Assembly: GCA_942492205.1 (NCBI GenBank)
Contig: CALODT010000003.1
Span: 455,290 to 519,289 of the forward strand
Source: UBA1847 sp942492205
GTDB lineage: Bacteria > Pseudomonadota > Gammaproteobacteria > Steroidobacterales > Woeseiaceae
DNA length: 64,000 nt
Direction: 5' to 3'
Part shown: piece by piece, positions 53,741-62,545 of the stretch
Position numbering within the stretch: the first letter of the stretch is position 1
Layout: every line of letters begins with the position of its first letter
Position numbers and translations under genes: made by a program
Notes under the pieces: model-generated
What the model was told of the DNA's origin: nothing
Database searches by the model: none
Seen by the model: only the letters and a program-made list of their open reading frames with translations

Positions 53741-56185
53741 GTGTCCGATAAAGATCTGATTTCATCCATTGAGGAAGACGCGGGCGATGATCTGTCCGGC
53801 GTACCGGTATTGCCGCTACGCGACGTCGTCGTCTATCCGCACATGGTCATCCCGCTGTTTGTCGGTCGCGAAAAGTCGATCGTCGCGCTCAACAAGGCTA
53901 TGGACGCCGGTAAGCGCATCCTGCTGGTGGCCCAGGAGACCGCGGACCTCGATGATCCGCAACCGTCCGACCTGTACGAGGTGGGTACGCTGGCGACCAT
54001 CCTGCAGCTCCTGAAGCTGCCTGACGGGACCGTGAAGGTACTGGTTGAGGGCGGTGAGCGCGCGTTGATCGATCGCTACAACGTTGGCGATCATTTTTCC
54101 GCCGAGATTACGTTGCTGGGCGAAGAGGACCGCCACGACGAGCGCGAGATCGACGTACTCGTGCGCTCGATCATTTCGCAGTTCGAGCAGTACGTGAAAC
54201 TGAACAAGAAAGTGCCGCCCGAGGTGCTGACCTCACTGTCAGGCATCGACGAGCCGGGTCGACTGGCCGATACCGTCGCGGCGCACATGGCACTCAAGCT
54301 TTCCGAAAAGCAGCGCATTCTCGAGATCCAGGATATCAAGAGCCGCCTGGAGCAGGTGCTGGGCATCATCGAGGGCGAGATCGACGTCCTGCAGATAGAA
54401 AAACGCATCCGCGGACGCGTCAAGCAGCAGATGGAAAAGAGCCAGCGCGAGTACTACCTGAATGAGCAGATGAAGGCGATTCAGAAAGAACTCGGCGAAA
54501 TGGAGGATGCGCCGAACGAGCTTGCCGATCTCGAAACGAAGATCGAAAAAGCCGGCATGCCCAAGGAAGCCAAGGAAAAAGCCGTATCCGAACTCAACAA
54601 GCTCAAGCTGATGTCACCGATGTCCGCCGAGGCCACGGTCGTGCGCAACTACGTCGACTGGCTGGTCAAGGCGCCGTGGAAGAAACGCAGCAAGGTTTTC
54701 AAGGATCTGAAGAAAGCGGAACAGGTCCTCGAGGAAGATCATTACGGCCTCGAGAAGGTCAAGGAACGCATCCTCGAGTACCTCGCGGTACAGCAGCGTG
54801 TGAAAAAGCTCAAGGGACCGATCCTGTGCCTCGTGGGACCGCCGGGCGTCGGCAAGACCTCGCTGGGTCAAAGCATCGCGCGCTCCACGAACCGCAAGTT
54901 CGTGCGCATGTCGCTGGGCGGCGTGCGCGACGAGGCCGAGATTCGCGGTCACCGCCGTACCTACATCGGCTCGATGCCGGGCAAGATCATCCAGAACCTC
55001 TCGAAGACAGGTGTCCGCAATCCGCTGTTCCTGCTCGATGAGATCGACAAGATGGCGATGGATTTCCGTGGCGACCCGTCGTCCGCGTTGCTCGAAGTAC
55101 TCGATCCCGAGCAGAACTCGACCTTTGCCGATCACTACCTCGAGGTCGACTTCGACCTGTCCGACACCATGTTCGTCTGCACGGCGAACAGCCTGAATAT
55201 CCCGGCCCCGTTGCTCGATCGCATGGAAGTCATTCGTATCCCGGGTTACACCGAGGACGAGAAGACCAACATTGCACTGCGCTACCTGATACCGAAGCAG
55301 TTGAAAGAGAACGGCCTGAAAAAGAGCGAGCTGAAGATTACCGAGAATGCCGTGCGGGACATCATCCAGCACTACACACGTGAATCCGGTGTTCGTAACC
55401 TCGAGCGCGAGATCTCGAAGATTTGCCGCAAGGTCGTGAAGTCGCTGCTGCTGAAGCCGCGCGCCAGTCGTGTGCTGGTCACGCCGAAGAGCATGGAGAA
55501 GTATCTCGGCGTGCGTCGTTTCCGTTACGGCAAGGCCGAAGACAACGACCAGATCGGGCAGGTTACCGGCCTTGCCTGGACTGAAGTGGGCGGCGAATTG
55601 CTGACCATCGAGGCAGCGGTCGTTCCCGGTAAAGGCAAGCTTACGCATACCGGCCAGCTCGGCGAAGTCATGACCGAATCCATCCAGGCCGCGATGACCG
55701 TGGTCCGCAGTCGCTGCAAGGTTCTGGGCATCGACGAAGAGTTCCACCAGAAGGTAGACGTGCACATTCACGTCCCCGAAGGGGCCACGCCGAAGGACGG
55801 TCCCAGTGCGGGAGTTGGCATGTGTACCGCCCTGGTATCGGCACTGACGAATATCCCGGTAAAGAGCGATGTCGCCATGACCGGCGAGATCACGCTGAGG
55901 GGCGAAGTACTGCCGATTGGCGGCCTCAAGGAGAAGCTGCTGGCGGCCCATCGCGGTGGCATCGGCAAGGTCCTGATCCCCGAGGAGAACGAGAAGGATC
56001 TCGCGGAAATTCCGAAGAACATCAAGGACAAGCTGACGATTGTTCCAGTGAAATGGATCGATGAGGTCATGGAGCATGCGCTGGTTCACCAGCCCGTGCC
56101 CGAGGGCACCTCCGGTGAAAAAGAACCGGAGGCAAAAACTCCCGCTGACGAGCAAAAGAACGAGGACGTCGTCCGTCCGCACTGA
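53741..56185 (+). CDS. lon: ATP-dependent protease La (Lon)
   Basis: 814 residues from a GTG at 53741 with ACGAGG upstream. N-terminal substrate domain LPLRDVVVYPHMVIPLFVGREKS; coiled linker; AAA+ with GPPGVGKTSLGQSIA and LFLLDEIDKM; proteolytic domain with the serine-lysine dyad in GPSAGVGMCTAL (Ser) and the following GEVLPIGGLKEK (Lys). It degrades misfolded and regulatory proteins. The C-terminal tail is longer and more acidic than in E. coli (784 residues). Confidence 0.97.
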   Translation: MSDKDLISSIEEDAGDDLSGVPVLPLRDVVVYPHMVIPLFVGREKSIVALNKAMDAGKRILLVAQETADLDDPQPSDLYEVGTLATILQLLKLPDGTVKVLVEGGERALIDRYNVGDHFSAEITLLGEEDRHDEREIDVLVRSIISQFEQYVKLNKKVPPEVLTSLSGIDEPGRLADTVAAHMALKLSEKQRILEIQDIKSRLEQVLGIIEGEIDVLQIEKRIRGRVKQQMEKSQREYYLNEQMKAIQKELGEMEDAPNELADLETKIEKAGMPKEAKEKAVSELNKLKLMSPMSAEATVVRNYVDWLVKAPWKKRSKVFKDLKKAEQVLEEDHYGLEKVKERILEYLAVQQRVKKLKGPILCLVGPPGVGKTSLGQSIARSTNRKFVRMSLGGVRDEAEIRGHRRTYIGSMPGKIIQNLSKTGVRNPLFLLDEIDKMAMDFRGDPSSALLEVLDPEQNSTFADHYLEVDFDLSDTMFVCTANSLNIPAPLLDRMEVIRIPGYTEDEKTNIALRYLIPKQLKENGLKKSELKITENAVRDIIQHYTRESGVRNLEREISKICRKVVKSLLLKPRASRVLVTPKSMEKYLGVRRFRYGKAEDNDQIGQVTGLAWTEVGGELLTIEAAVVPGKGKLTHTGQLGEVMTESIQAAMTVVRSRCKVLGIDEEFHQKVDVHIHVPEGATPKDGPSAGVGMCTALVSALTNIPVKSDVAMTGEITLRGEVLPIGGLKEKLLAAHRGGIGKVLIPEENEKDLAEIPKNIKDKLTIVPVKWIDEVMEHALVHQPVPEGTSGEKEPEAKTPADEQKNEDVVRPH

Positions 56186-56215
56186 CATGCTGAAACCCGC
56201 GTGGTTGCGCGATAT

Positions 56216-56244
56216 TTGACGCTATATATGCCAGTTGGTATAAG
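56216..56244 (+). promoter_or_regulatory. Sigma-70 promoter for hup
   Basis: TTGACG (56216-56221), 17 bases, TATAAG (56239-56244). Start about 56251, giving a leader of about 110 bases before the HU gene. Confidence 0.75.
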
Positions 56245-56359
56245 CATCGCAGCTGTAGGCGGATGCACGGAGCCGCAGGCAGCCATTCAGCGGATTGCGC
56301 CATGGGGGAGCTCGCTGGATTGATGACAACTCTTTTAATCAATCTGCAAGGGTGAAAGC

Positions 56360-56632
56360 ATGAACAAAGGTGAACTTATAGAAGCGGTTGCTAGCGCTGC
56401 AGGACTGTCACGCGCGGACGCAACCAAAGCGGTTGACGCAGTGCTCGATAGCATCACTGGGACGCTTTCCAATGGCGGTTCGGTATCTCTCGTTGGCTTT
56501 GGAACATTCTCTGTCAAGGCACGCGCGGCACGCGCCGGACGTAATCCACGGACCGGCGAAACCATCCAGATCAAGGCCAGCAATGTGCCCGGATTTAAGG
56601 CTGGCAAAGGCCTGAAGGATGCCGTAAACTAG
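56360..56632 (+). CDS. hupB: DNA-binding protein HU
   Basis: 90 residues, starting MNKGELIEAVASAAGLSRADATKAVDAV. The DNA-binding beta-arm is GFGTFSVKARAARAGRNPRTGETI with the conserved RNPRTG, ending FKAGKGLKDAVN. It bends and compacts DNA. The location after lon matches hupB of E. coli. AAGGG precedes the ATG. Confidence 0.96.
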   Translation: MNKGELIEAVASAAGLSRADATKAVDAVLDSITGTLSNGGSVSLVGFGTFSVKARAARAGRNPRTGETIQIKASNVPGFKAGKGLKDAVN

Positions 56633-56660
56633 CGCGCCCTTCGGGGCAGCAGCCCTCGAA

Positions 56661-56705
56661 AGAGCCCGTGTTTGGGGGTTGAAAGGCCCGCAACCACGGG
56701 CTTTC
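56661..56705 (+). terminator. Terminator-like hairpin after hup
   Basis: AGCCCGTG (56663-56670) pairs with CACGGGCT (56695-56702), followed by TTCT, directly in front of tRNA-Val. Loop of 24 bases with weak internal pairing. Confidence 0.5.
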
Positions 56706-56706
56706 T

Positions 56707-56782
56707 GGGTGCTTAGCTCAGCTGGTAGAGCATCGCCCTTACAAGGCGAGGGTCGGCGGTTCGATCCCGTCAGCACCCACCA
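56707..56782 (+). tRNA. tRNA-Val (UAC)
   Basis: 76 bases, CCA encoded. Acceptor GGGTGCT pairs with AGCACCC; anticodon loop contains TAC; T-loop TTCGATC. Confidence 0.96.
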
Positions 56783-56787
56783 GATTC

Positions 56788-56864
56788 GGAGCGGTAGTTC
56801 AGTTGGTTAGAATACCGGCCTGTCACGCCGGGGGTCGCGGGTTCGAGTCCCGTCCGCTCCGCCA
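56788..56864 (+). tRNA. tRNA-Asp (GUC)
   Basis: 77 bases, CCA encoded. Acceptor GGAGCGG pairs with CCGCTCC; anticodon loop CTGTCAC; T-loop TTCGAGT. Five bases after tRNA-Val. Confidence 0.96.
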
Positions 56865-56873
56865 CTGATAAGA

Positions 56874-56909
56874 AATCCCCGGACCCGTTTGGGTCCGGGG
56901 ATTTTTTTT
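56874..56909 (+). terminator. Strong rho-independent terminator after the tRNA pair
   Basis: AATCCCCGGACCC pairs with GGGTCCGGGGATT around GTTT, followed by a run of seven more T. Confidence 0.93.
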
Positions 56910-56928
56910 GGCGCGTTGTTTGTACCCG

Positions 56929-57476
56929 GTAGGAGCGGCCAGTGGCCGCGACCGTTGTAGGAGCGCGCCCCAGCGCGCGAAGCACCCCGAGGGCACGTAG
57001 CACCGCGGCAGCCGCCAGGCTGCTACAGAGTTTCCACTGAGGGTCGGCCATAATCGAACCCCCGTAGGAGCCCGCCCCAGCGGGCGAAGCACCGCGGCAG
57101 CCGCCAGGCTGCTACAGAATCTCCACCGAGGGGCGGCCATAACCGAACCCCCATAAACGTTCTTTTTTTACCGCCACATGGTCTGGGGCCTATTGGCAGC
57201 CTGGCGGCTGCGGCTTCGCTGCCGCTACGCTTCGCGCGCAAGGGCGCGCTCCTACGGGGGTTCGGTTGTGGCGGGGTCTGGGCCTTGACCGCGTGGCAGC
57301 CTGACGGCTGCCGCTACGCTTCGCGCGCAAGGGCGCGCTCCTACGGCCTCACGGTCCTTGCCTGTAGGAGCGGCCAATGGCCGCGACCCTGCGGTTCTTG
57401 TCTGCTACCGCATGGTTCGAAGCCTGTGGCAGCCTGTCGGCTGCCGCTTCGCTTCGCGGCCACTGGCCGCTCCTAC
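56929..57476. repeat. Cluster of GTAGGAG-type palindromic repeats in both orientations
   Basis: Forward units start at 56929, 56957, 57064 and 57364; inverted units end with CTCCTAC near 57255, 57344 and 57476. Each has the core GTAGGAG plus a GC palindrome (GCGGCCAGTGGCCGC, GCGCGCCCCAGCGCGC or GCCCGCCCCAGCGGGC) and, in most, the word GGCAGCCGCCAGGCTGC. The first half and the second half face each other. It fills most of the 764 bases between tRNA-Asp and ppiD; no gene was supported inside. Open frames here come from the repeats. Confidence 0.85.
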
Positions 57477-57628
57477 CGTCGTGCGATTTGGGTCCGCGGC
57501 GCATCGCCGCCTGGCAAATCGCCGATATATTCATAGGCCTTATCTATTGGCCTTCCGGGCCGCGTCCGATAGAATGCCTCGCCTCGTTTCGGGGCCAATC
57601 CCCGCAGGTCACTCAAGACACCCAAATC

Positions 57629-59524
57629 ATGCTGCAAAACATTCGTGAGAAATTCACCGGCTGGATCGCGATCACGATTCTCGCCGTCATCGGCCTGTCG
57701 TTCGTGTTCGTCGGTCTGAACTACAGCTTTATCGGCAGCAGCTATGCCGCCAAAGTCGACGGCGTCGATATCGGCGTCGCGCAGTTTGAGAATGCCTACC
57801 GCGACCAGCTGCAGAGTAACCCTCAGCTTGCGCAGCTACCGGAGCAGTTCCGGCAGCAACTTCGCACGAACATTCTCGAGCAGCTGATTCAGCAGCGCGT
57901 CATCGACAACTTCCTCGACGAAGCCGGCTACCAGATCAGCGACGAGCAGGTTACCGCGATGATTCAGCGTGCGCCCGAGTTCCAGGTTGACGGCAGGTTC
58001 GATATCGAAACCTATCGCACGCTGCTTTCCCAGGTCGGCTATGAGCCGGCCCGATTTGAAGCCGCTCAGCGTCAGTCGTTGCGGCGTGACCAGCTGCAAC
58101 GCGCTATACGAGGCACGGCGCTCGTAACGCCATCAAGCTACCGTCGCTATCTGAATCTCGCTGCCGAGCAGCGCGTCGTGACGACAGCGACGATCGACCC
58201 CGCGGCCGTCGAGAGCGAGATCTCGGTTACCGACGAGATGATCACGGCCTATTACGACAACAACCCGCTCCTGTACCAGGTGCCGGAGTCTGCTGATGTC
58301 GAGTACGTCGAGGTGTCGCGCAGCGATGTCGCCGCAAACGTAAGCGTCAGCGAACAGGATTTGCAGGAATACTATGAGATAAATTCGGATCGCTACCTGC
58401 AGGACGAGCAGCGCCAGGCGCGCCATATTCTCATCCTGACTGGCGATGACGAAGACGCGGCAAAGGCGAAAGCGAGCGAGTTGCTCGCGAAAGCGCAGTC
58501 GGGGGAGTCGTTCGAAGATCTCGCACGAGACAACTCGCAGGACGGCGGTACGGCGCCGAACGGCGGAGACCTGGGCGTGTTGACGCGCACGCAGTTGCCC
58601 GGCGAACTTGGCGGCGCGATCTTCTCGATGGATGAAGGCGAGATCGTCGGGCCGATCGAAACCGAATTTGGTTACCACGTTGTGCGTCTCGATCGCATTC
58701 TCGAGCGCGGTCCGCTGCCGCTCGAACAGGTGCGTGGCGAGCTCACCACGGAGTTGCAGGAGCAGCAGGCCGAGAGCTTGTTCCGCGAAGCCGAGCGTAA
58801 GCTGTCCGATGCGTTGTTCGATGCGACCGACATTCGTGCGCTCGCCGACGCCGTTGGCGTCGAGGTCAAAACCGTTACCGGTTTCACGCGCCAGGGTGCA
58901 GAGCCAATCGGCACCAGCCAGGCTGCGATCGATGCCATTTTTGATGAGTCCGTGCTGAACGGCGGACTGCTATCGGTGGTCGTTGAGATTGACGCCAGCC
59001 GCTCCGCGGTATTCAGCGTTACCCGGCATGTCGAATCGACACGGCAGCCGCTTGAGAATGTGCGCGATACCATCGCCTCCACGCTGCGGACAGAGCAGGC
59101 GGAAATGCTGATGAGCGAAAAAGCAGACGCGATGCTCGCGGCGATCGAGGCCGGTCAGAGTTTCGCCGACGCGGCGACCAGCGTTGGCGCCAGCGCGCCC
59201 GAGCCGAGAGTCTTGATGCGCAATGCGCCAGATGCCGATCAGTCCCTGGCTGTTGCCGTGTTCACGGCACTCAAGCCGACGCAGGGTAATCCCACGACCG
59301 GCAGTACGCGCAACGAGGCCGGCGGTTTCACGGTGTTTACACTGGACGCCGTTATCCCCGGCAGGCCGGAGTCGATTCCGCTTGCGGATCGTGACGAGGG
59401 CCGGCTGCAGCTGGCTGATCAGTCTGGTATTGGCGATTTCGTCGCCTTTGTACAGGCGCTGCGAGCGAACGCCGACGTAGCGATCAACCAGGACGTGCTG
59501 GCCGCACAAGACCTCTTCCAGTAA
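57629..59524 (+). CDS. ppiD: Periplasmic chaperone/foldase PpiD
   Basis: 631 residues from the ATG at 57629; the open frame upstream runs through the repeat cluster. One N-terminal membrane anchor (WIAITILAVIGLSFVFVGLNY), a SurA-like N-domain (about 40-190), then one parvulin domain (about 260-360: ARHILILTGDDEDAAKAKASELLAKAQSGESFEDLARDNSQDGGTA...GGDLGVLTRTQLPGELG). It helps proteins leaving the Sec channel. Position after lon-hup is conserved. Confidence 0.95.
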   Translation: MLQNIREKFTGWIAITILAVIGLSFVFVGLNYSFIGSSYAAKVDGVDIGVAQFENAYRDQLQSNPQLAQLPEQFRQQLRTNILEQLIQQRVIDNFLDEAGYQISDEQVTAMIQRAPEFQVDGRFDIETYRTLLSQVGYEPARFEAAQRQSLRRDQLQRAIRGTALVTPSSYRRYLNLAAEQRVVTTATIDPAAVESEISVTDEMITAYYDNNPLLYQVPESADVEYVEVSRSDVAANVSVSEQDLQEYYEINSDRYLQDEQRQARHILILTGDDEDAAKAKASELLAKAQSGESFEDLARDNSQDGGTAPNGGDLGVLTRTQLPGELGGAIFSMDEGEIVGPIETEFGYHVVRLDRILERGPLPLEQVRGELTTELQEQQAESLFREAERKLSDALFDATDIRALADAVGVEVKTVTGFTRQGAEPIGTSQAAIDAIFDESVLNGGLLSVVVEIDASRSAVFSVTRHVESTRQPLENVRDTIASTLRTEQAEMLMSEKADAMLAAIEAGQSFADAATSVGASAPEPRVLMRNAPDADQSLAVAVFTALKPTQGNPTTGSTRNEAGGFTVFTLDAVIPGRPESIPLADRDEGRLQLADQSGIGDFVAFVQALRANADVAINQDVLAAQDLFQ

Positions 59525-59574
59525 GCTCCCAGCATAATAATTAACCAGTGCGGCCAGGCCGCAATGGGGGAGCT

Positions 59575-60894
59575 ATGGGTAAACTCGCGCTGCATTGGCA
59601 GATCCTGATCGCTATCGCGCTGGCGGTTATCGCGGGTACGGCGGTCAGATCCGGCACCACGGCGGATTTCGCACCGAATATTTTCGGCGTACCATTCGTT
59701 GCGATCTTTGACTACATCGGCGAGATCTTCCTGAACGGCCTGAAGATGATCATCGTGCCGTTGATTACATCGTCGATCATCGTCGGCGTTGCGGGTATCG
59801 GCTCCGGTGGCAACCTCGGCGCGCTCGGTGGCAAGACGCTGCTGTTCTACGCGTCGACGACACTCGCCGCGATACTGATCGGGCTGTTTATTATCAACAT
59901 CGTGCAACCGGGCATCGTCGATGGTGAGCCTGCCAAAGACATACTGGCGCTGGATGCCGATACGACCGACATCTCGAGCAAGGTCGAGGGCAAGGGCGTC
60001 AGCGATGTGGCCGAAGTGTTCAAACGCATGGTGCCGCCGAATATCGTCAAGGCGGCGGCTGAAGGGCAGATGCTCGGCATGATCTTTTTCGCGATCCTGT
60101 TCGGCTATTTCATGACACATCTGGTGCACCAGTACGCCGAGCCGTTGTTTAACTTCTGGAACGGCGTCTTCCACGTCATGATGAGCATGACCGAGTTCAT
60201 CATGAAGTTCGCGCCGATCGGCGTCTTCGGCCTGGTTGCCGAAGTAATGGCGACGGCCGGATTCCAGGCGGCCAAACCGCTCGCAATTTTCGCCGTCTCG
60301 GTCATCGCCGCGCTCGCATTCCATGCGTTTATCACGCTGCCGCTGCTATTGCGGTACGTAGGCAAAGTGAAAGCATTCAAAACCCTGGCGGGCACATCGC
60401 CGGCGATGCTGACGGCGTTTTCGACCGCGTCCTCATCCGCCACGCTGCCAGTCACCATGGATTGCCTCGAGGACAATATCGGCGTCTCGAACAAGATTTC
60501 CAGCTTCGTATTGCCGCTGGGCGCAACCGTAAATATGAACGGTACCGCGCTGTATGAATGCGCTGCCGCCGTGTTCCTCGCGCAGGCCTACGGACTTGAG
60601 CTTAGTCTCGGCGTGCAGTTCTCGATTGTTGTCATCGCGCTGCTAACGTCGATCGGCGTTGCAGGGGTGCCATCGGCGTCACTGGTTGCCATCGCGATTA
60701 TCCTCGCCGCCGTTGGATTGCCGGTCGAGGCGATTGGCGTACTCATGGTATTTGATCGCATCCTCGACATGTGTCGCACCAGTATCAACGTTTGGGGTGA
60801 TGCCTGCTGTGCGACGATTGTCGCGCGCCTCGAGGGCGAGACCACTAAGGTGGCGATCGATGGCGAGGTGGAGGAAGAACCGGAGGCGGCCTAG
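59575..60894 (+). CDS. Dicarboxylate/amino-acid:cation symporter (DAACS family)
   Basis: 439 residues from the ATG at 59575 with GGGGGAG upstream. Eight membrane helices and two re-entrant loops are expected: the serine-rich loop STASSSATLPVT and the sodium motif LPLGATVNMNGTALYE are present, as is GVPSASLVAIAIIL and DRILDMCRTSINVWGD (aspartate and arginine for substrate). Members take up glutamate, aspartate or C4-dicarboxylates with Na+ or H+; the substrate cannot be fixed here. Confidence 0.92.
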   Translation: MGKLALHWQILIAIALAVIAGTAVRSGTTADFAPNIFGVPFVAIFDYIGEIFLNGLKMIIVPLITSSIIVGVAGIGSGGNLGALGGKTLLFYASTTLAAILIGLFIINIVQPGIVDGEPAKDILALDADTTDISSKVEGKGVSDVAEVFKRMVPPNIVKAAAEGQMLGMIFFAILFGYFMTHLVHQYAEPLFNFWNGVFHVMMSMTEFIMKFAPIGVFGLVAEVMATAGFQAAKPLAIFAVSVIAALAFHAFITLPLLLRYVGKVKAFKTLAGTSPAMLTAFSTASSSATLPVTMDCLEDNIGVSNKISSFVLPLGATVNMNGTALYECAAAVFLAQAYGLELSLGVQFSIVVIALLTSIGVAGVPSASLVAIAIILAAVGLPVEAIGVLMVFDRILDMCRTSINVWGDACCATIVARLEGETTKVAIDGEVEEEPEAA

Positions 60895-60904
60895 GCAAGA
60901 CCTT

Positions 60905-60949
60905 GGGGACATTCTGCTTTTCTCCAACGGAGAAAAGCAGAATGTCCCC
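60905..60949. repeat. 21-bp perfect hairpin between convergent genes
   Basis: Left arm 60905-60925, loop AAC, right arm 60929-60949, starting GGGGACATTCTGCTTT and ending AAAGCAGAATGTCCCC. The first 16 bases of the arm equal those of the hairpin at 45167; the inner part differs but still pairs. It lies between the symporter (ends 60894) and fabI (stop at 60957). Confidence 0.9.
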
Positions 60950-60956
60950 TGTTCGA

Positions 60957-61751
60957 CTAATCCTCGTCGAACACCATGCCCATAATGTTGACGCCGGCAT
61001 CCACAAAGGTGGTTTCGCCGGTAATGCCGGAGGCCAGGTCTGAGCACAGGAACGCGGCCGTGTTGCCGATCTCTTCGATGGTCACGGTGCGCTTGAGCGG
61101 TGCCGCGCTTTCCGCGTAGCCGAGCATCTTGCGGAAACCGCCGATGCCCGCCGCCGCCAGCGTCTTCACAGCGCCTGCAGAGATCGCATTGACCCGAATG
61201 CCCTTGGGACCCAGGTCAGCGGCCAGGAATCGCATACAGGACTCCAGACTGGCTTTCGCGAGGCCCATGACGTTGTAGTTGGGCACTACCTGGGTCGCCG
61301 CGTTGTAGGTCAGCGTCAGGATGGCGCCATCGCGACCTTCCATCATCGGCAGGCCGGCTTTCGCCAGCGCCGCCAGGCTGTAGGCAGAAATATCGTGGGA
61401 GATAGCGTAGCCCTCGCGTGTGATCGACTCGACGAAGCCGCCGGCGAGCTGTTCGCGCGGCGCAAAACCAACAGAATGCACGAGGATGTCGAGGCCGTCC
61501 CAGTGCTTGCCCAGGTTTGCAAACACCGCATCGATTTCTTCATCGGAAGACACGTCGCATGGAAACAGCAGCTCGGTGTTCTGGCCGAGTCGCGTGGCGA
61601 GCTTCTCGACGCGACTCTTCAGTTTTTCGTTCTGGTAAGTAAAAGCGATTTCGCAACCTTCGCGAGCGAATGCCTCCGCAATACCCGATGCGATGGAACG
61701 ATCACTTGCGACACCCACGATCAGTGCCTTCTTGCCAGCCATGAAGCCCAT
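60957..61751 (-). CDS. fabI: Enoyl-[acyl-carrier-protein] reductase FabI
   Basis: 264 residues, start at the ATG at 61751 (AAGGAAAT upstream); an ATG three codons later is possible. Short-chain dehydrogenase type: GVASDRSIASGIA nucleotide loop, HSVGFAPRE, and the catalytic Y-x6-K in NYNVMGLAKASLE. It performs the last reduction in the fatty-acid cycle and is the target of triclosan-type inhibitors. Confidence 0.96.
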   Translation of the reverse strand: MGFMAGKKALIVGVASDRSIASGIAEAFAREGCEIAFTYQNEKLKSRVEKLATRLGQNTELLFPCDVSSDEEIDAVFANLGKHWDGLDILVHSVGFAPREQLAGGFVESITREGYAISHDISAYSLAALAKAGLPMMEGRDGAILTLTYNAATQVVPNYNVMGLAKASLESCMRFLAADLGPKGIRVNAISAGAVKTLAAAGIGGFRKMLGYAESAAPLKRTVTIEEIGNTAAFLCSDLASGITGETTFVDAGVNIMGMVFDED

Positions 61752-61842
61752 GTTATTTCCTTGTCGTTATTGGGATGCTGCGGCGTATCTTACCTAAAAT
61801 ATTTGCCGGTCGTCCGCACCGCCGCCGTGGCAGGGTGACCGT

Positions 61843-62545
61843 CGCGGCCACTGGCCGCTCCTACAGGACAGGCGGGCATGTCGACCGAGAATCGAACACC
61901 CACCGTAGGAGCGGCCAATGGCCGCGAAGCGCAGCAGCAGCCGCCAGGCTGCAAAAAAACGTTCAACAAATGCGGTGGCCAAAAAGCACACCGTAGGAGC
62001 GGCCAATGGCCGCGAAGCGCAGCAGCAGCCGCCAGGCTGCAAAAAAGCGTTCAGCCCATGCAGTAGCTGAAATGCACACCGGAGGAGCGCCCCCCAGGGC
62101 GCGAAGCGCAGCAGCAGCCGCCAGGCTGCACAAATCGTTCAACAAATGCGGCAGCCAAAAAGCACACCGTAGGAGCGGCCAATGGCCGCGAAGCGCAGCA
62201 GCAGCCGCCAGGCTGCAAAAAGCGTTCAGCAAATGCGGCAGCTGAAAAGCACACCGTAGGAGCGGCCAATGGCCGCGAAGCGCAGCAGCAGCCGCCAGGC
62301 TGCAAAAAACGTTCAACAAATGCGGCAGCTGAAAAGCACACCGTAGGAGCGGCCAATGGCCGCGAAGCGCAGCGGCAGCCGCCAGGCTGCAAAAAACGTT
62401 CAACAAATGCGGTAGCCAAAAAGCACACCGTAGGAGCGCCCCCCAGGGCGCGAAGCGCAGCAGCAGCCGCCAGGCTGCAAAAAGCGCTCAGCAAATGCGG
62501 CGGCCGAAAAGCACATCCCCGATGCACCCCCCAAGCTGCAAAAAA
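61843..62545. repeat. Tandem array of seven 87-88 bp palindromic units, with one inverted core in front
   Basis: Units begin at 61905, 61993, 62081, 62169, 62256, 62343 and 62430 (spacing 88, 88, 88, 87, 87, 87), with a decayed eighth from about 62517. Each is GTAGGAG, a GC palindrome, CGAAGCGCAGCAGCAGCC, GCCAGGCTGC, an A-run, then TTCAACAAATGCGGCAGC. Five units carry GCGGCCAATGGCCGC; units three and seven carry GCGCCCCCCAGGGCGC. An inverted core lies at 61843-61864. The array ends at the mltD stop. No gene is supported inside. Confidence 0.92.

Noticed and set aside
57016..57536. Open frames over the repeat cluster upstream of ppiD
   Set aside because: Sequence is explained by GTAGGAG-type repeats; the ppiD start at 57629 begins the true N-terminal membrane anchor.
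61963..62527. Two long minus-strand open frames encoding repeated CSLAAAAALRGHWPL-like peptides
   Set aside because: They are read-through of the 87-bp array; 87 is a multiple of three, so the repeat keeps a frame open. Composition follows the DNA repeat and no start signal is present.
61905..62545. CRISPR-like array
   Set aside because: Whole units repeat, including the part between palindromes; there are no unique spacers and no cas genes.
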